Made by a program: the position numbers and the translations under genes | In this document: one piece after another, positions 15,623-16,558 of the stretch | Layout: the number at the start of each line of letters is the position of its first letter | Position numbering within the stretch: position 1 is the first letter of the stretch | DNA from: Emticicia sp031378715 | Lineage (GTDB): Bacteria; Bacteroidota; Bacteroidia; Cytophagales; Spirosomataceae | Assembly (NCBI GenBank): GCA_031378715.1 | Contig: JANNEN010000147.1 | Location: forward strand, 1 to 16,558 | DNA: 16,558 nucleotides | Direction of reading: 5' to 3' | The notes under the pieces: generated by a model | Databases searched by the model: none | The model's input: only the letters and a program-made list of their open reading frames with translations | Told to the model about the DNA's origin: nothing

Positions 15623-16558
15623 CTACCGCAAACTCTCATTCAAAGCCTCCAAAGCATCAATGCCTGGGCAAAGAAGGTCTTCTTTGAGCATATTTAATGG
15701 TGTTTTAGTTGTTTTAAGCACGTCGTGCAAAGCATTGGTATTTGGTTCGATATAGACTAAACCCGTCAAAATTTCGCCTTTTACTTTGGCATTTTGCAAG
15801 GCAATCATTGCCGAAAGTTTATCTTCTGGATTCCAACCTTGATGCAGTTTTTGAAGCTGCAAAGCCGAGCCGTCGTGTAGCGTTATTTCTTTGGTATCGT
15901 CATAATTTGCCGTGATTTCCTCCATAATTGGCACAAAATCTATGGTAGAAGTTGCCTCAATATGCTCACGAACATAATCATAAGATTTGGTCGAACCCAC
16001 ATTATTATTGAATGTAACGCAAGGCGAAATGACATCAATAAAAGCAAAACCTGGGTGCTTGATAGCTGCTTTTATCAAAGGAATCAACTGAGTTTTATCG
16101 CCCGAAAAACTACGAGCCACAAAAGTTGCCCCTAATTCCATGCTCAAACCCACCAAATCAATGGCATTGAAAGGGTTTTCTGAACCTGCCTTGCTTTTTG
16201 AGCCATTGTCAGCCGTTGCCGAATCTTGCCCTTTCGTCAAGCCATAGCAACCATTGTTCATTACCAAATAAACCATGTTGAGGTTACGACGAATGGCATG
16301 GACAAACTGCCCCATGCCGATAGAGGCAGTATCTCCATCGCCCGAAACTCCGAAATAAAGCAAATCACGGTTTGCCAAATATGCCCCCGTTGCCACCGAA
16401 GGCATTCGTCCATGAACGGAGTTGAATCCATGCGAATTGCCCAAAAAGTAAGCTGGTGTTTTTGACGAACAACCAATGCCCGACATCTTGGCAATACGAT
16501 GTGGCTCAATGGCAAGCTCAAAGCAAGCCTGAATAACTGCACCAGAAATAGAGTCATG
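15623..16558 (-). CDS. korB: 2-oxoacid (2-oxoglutarate-type):ferredoxin oxidoreductase beta subunit, 5' end outside window
   Basis: TPP- and iron-sulfur-binding subunit that, with the alpha/gamma subunit KorA, decarboxylates a 2-oxoacid to acyl-CoA and reduces ferredoxin. The frame is open from the right edge (HDSISGAVIQ... MSGIGCSS), so the annotation is partial: 311 residues are visible and the N-terminus with its CxxC cluster ligands is missing. Seen are SGIGCSS with the third cluster cysteine, the TPP/Mg motif GDGDTASIG continuing to MNNGCYGLTKGQ, and SPCVTFNN with the fourth cysteine, as in archaeal and bacterial 2-oxoacid:ferredoxin oxidoreductases. The ATG at 16484-16486 is internal (Met25 of the visible part). 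The korA gene is expected just to the right. Specificity for 2-oxoglutarate rather than pyruvate is by family likeness. Confidence 0.92.
   Translation of the reverse strand, partial: HDSISGAVIQACFELAIEPHRIAKMSGIGCSSKTPAYFLGNSHGFNSVHGRMPSVATGAYLANRDLLYFGVSGDGDTASIGMGQFVHAIRRNLNMVYLVMNNGCYGLTKGQDSATADNGSKSKAGSENPFNAIDLVGLSMELGATFVARSFSGDKTQLIPLIKAAIKHPGFAFIDVISPCVTFNNNVGSTKSYDYVREHIEATSTIDFVPIMEEITANYDDTKEITLHDGSALQLQKLHQGWNPEDKLSAMIALQNAKVKGEILTGLVYIEPNTNALHDVLKTTKTPLNMLKEDLLCPGIDALEALNESLR

Noticed and set aside
16484..16486. ATG as the start of korB
   Set aside because: The frame continues upstream to the window edge with family-like sequence, so this Met is internal and the gene is partial.
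1..16558. CRISPR arrays, prophage, toxin-antitoxin or anti-phage defence genes
   Set aside because: No regularly spaced direct repeats and no gene of these classes was found; dgt is an HD dGTPase but stands beside housekeeping genes, so a defence role is not supported here.

Overview
The window looks like ordinary chromosome from a member of the Bacteroidota, most likely a Cytophagales bacterium of the Spirosomataceae type; the genus is inference. The evidence is a SusD-like lipoprotein, Bacteroidota-style promoter boxes (TAnnTTTG) in front of several genes, no clear Shine-Dalgarno sequences, and gene families common in this phylum: a BNR-repeat secreted protein, an M1 peptidase with the GGMEYP variant, a COG0523 GTPase and KorB. 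I see no phage, plasmid, CRISPR or intact insertion sequence.

Layout: (1) 73-2456, plus strand: the end of a SusCD-type outer-membrane uptake operon, with a SusD-like lipoprotein and a DUF4397-like lipoprotein, closed by a strong terminator; SusC would lie left of the window. (2) 2543-3934, minus strand: dihydrolipoyl dehydrogenase (lpdA), divergent from dGTP triphosphohydrolase (dgt, 4177-5538, plus). Their shared control region holds an inverted duplication of promoter-like sequence and a perfect 17-bp hairpin. (3) 5741-9780, minus strand: a secreted M1 metallopeptidase, a cytosolic cyclophilin and moaA, the first enzyme of molybdenum cofactor synthesis. (4) 10134-14238, plus strand: a 1013-residue secreted Asp-box beta-propeller protein and a COG0523 GTPase, probably co-transcribed and separated by a double-hairpin repeat. 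(5) 14239-14649: a gene-free stretch with a 143-bp inverted-repeat element and a terminator. (6) 14650-15510, plus strand: a small secreted TolB-like propeller protein. (7) 15623 to the right edge, minus strand: the beta subunit of a 2-oxoacid:ferredoxin oxidoreductase (korB), cut by the window.

Most genes are single transcription units joined by chance: central metabolism (lpdA, korB), nucleotide pool control (dgt), cofactor and metal handling (moaA, COG0523), protein folding (ppi) and cell-envelope or secreted functions. I found no coherent novel multi-gene system. The unexplained signal is in the non-coding DNA: the mirrored lpdA/dgt promoter region, the inverted-repeat element at 14322-14464, and three smaller palindromic elements placed just after genes or just before a start codon.
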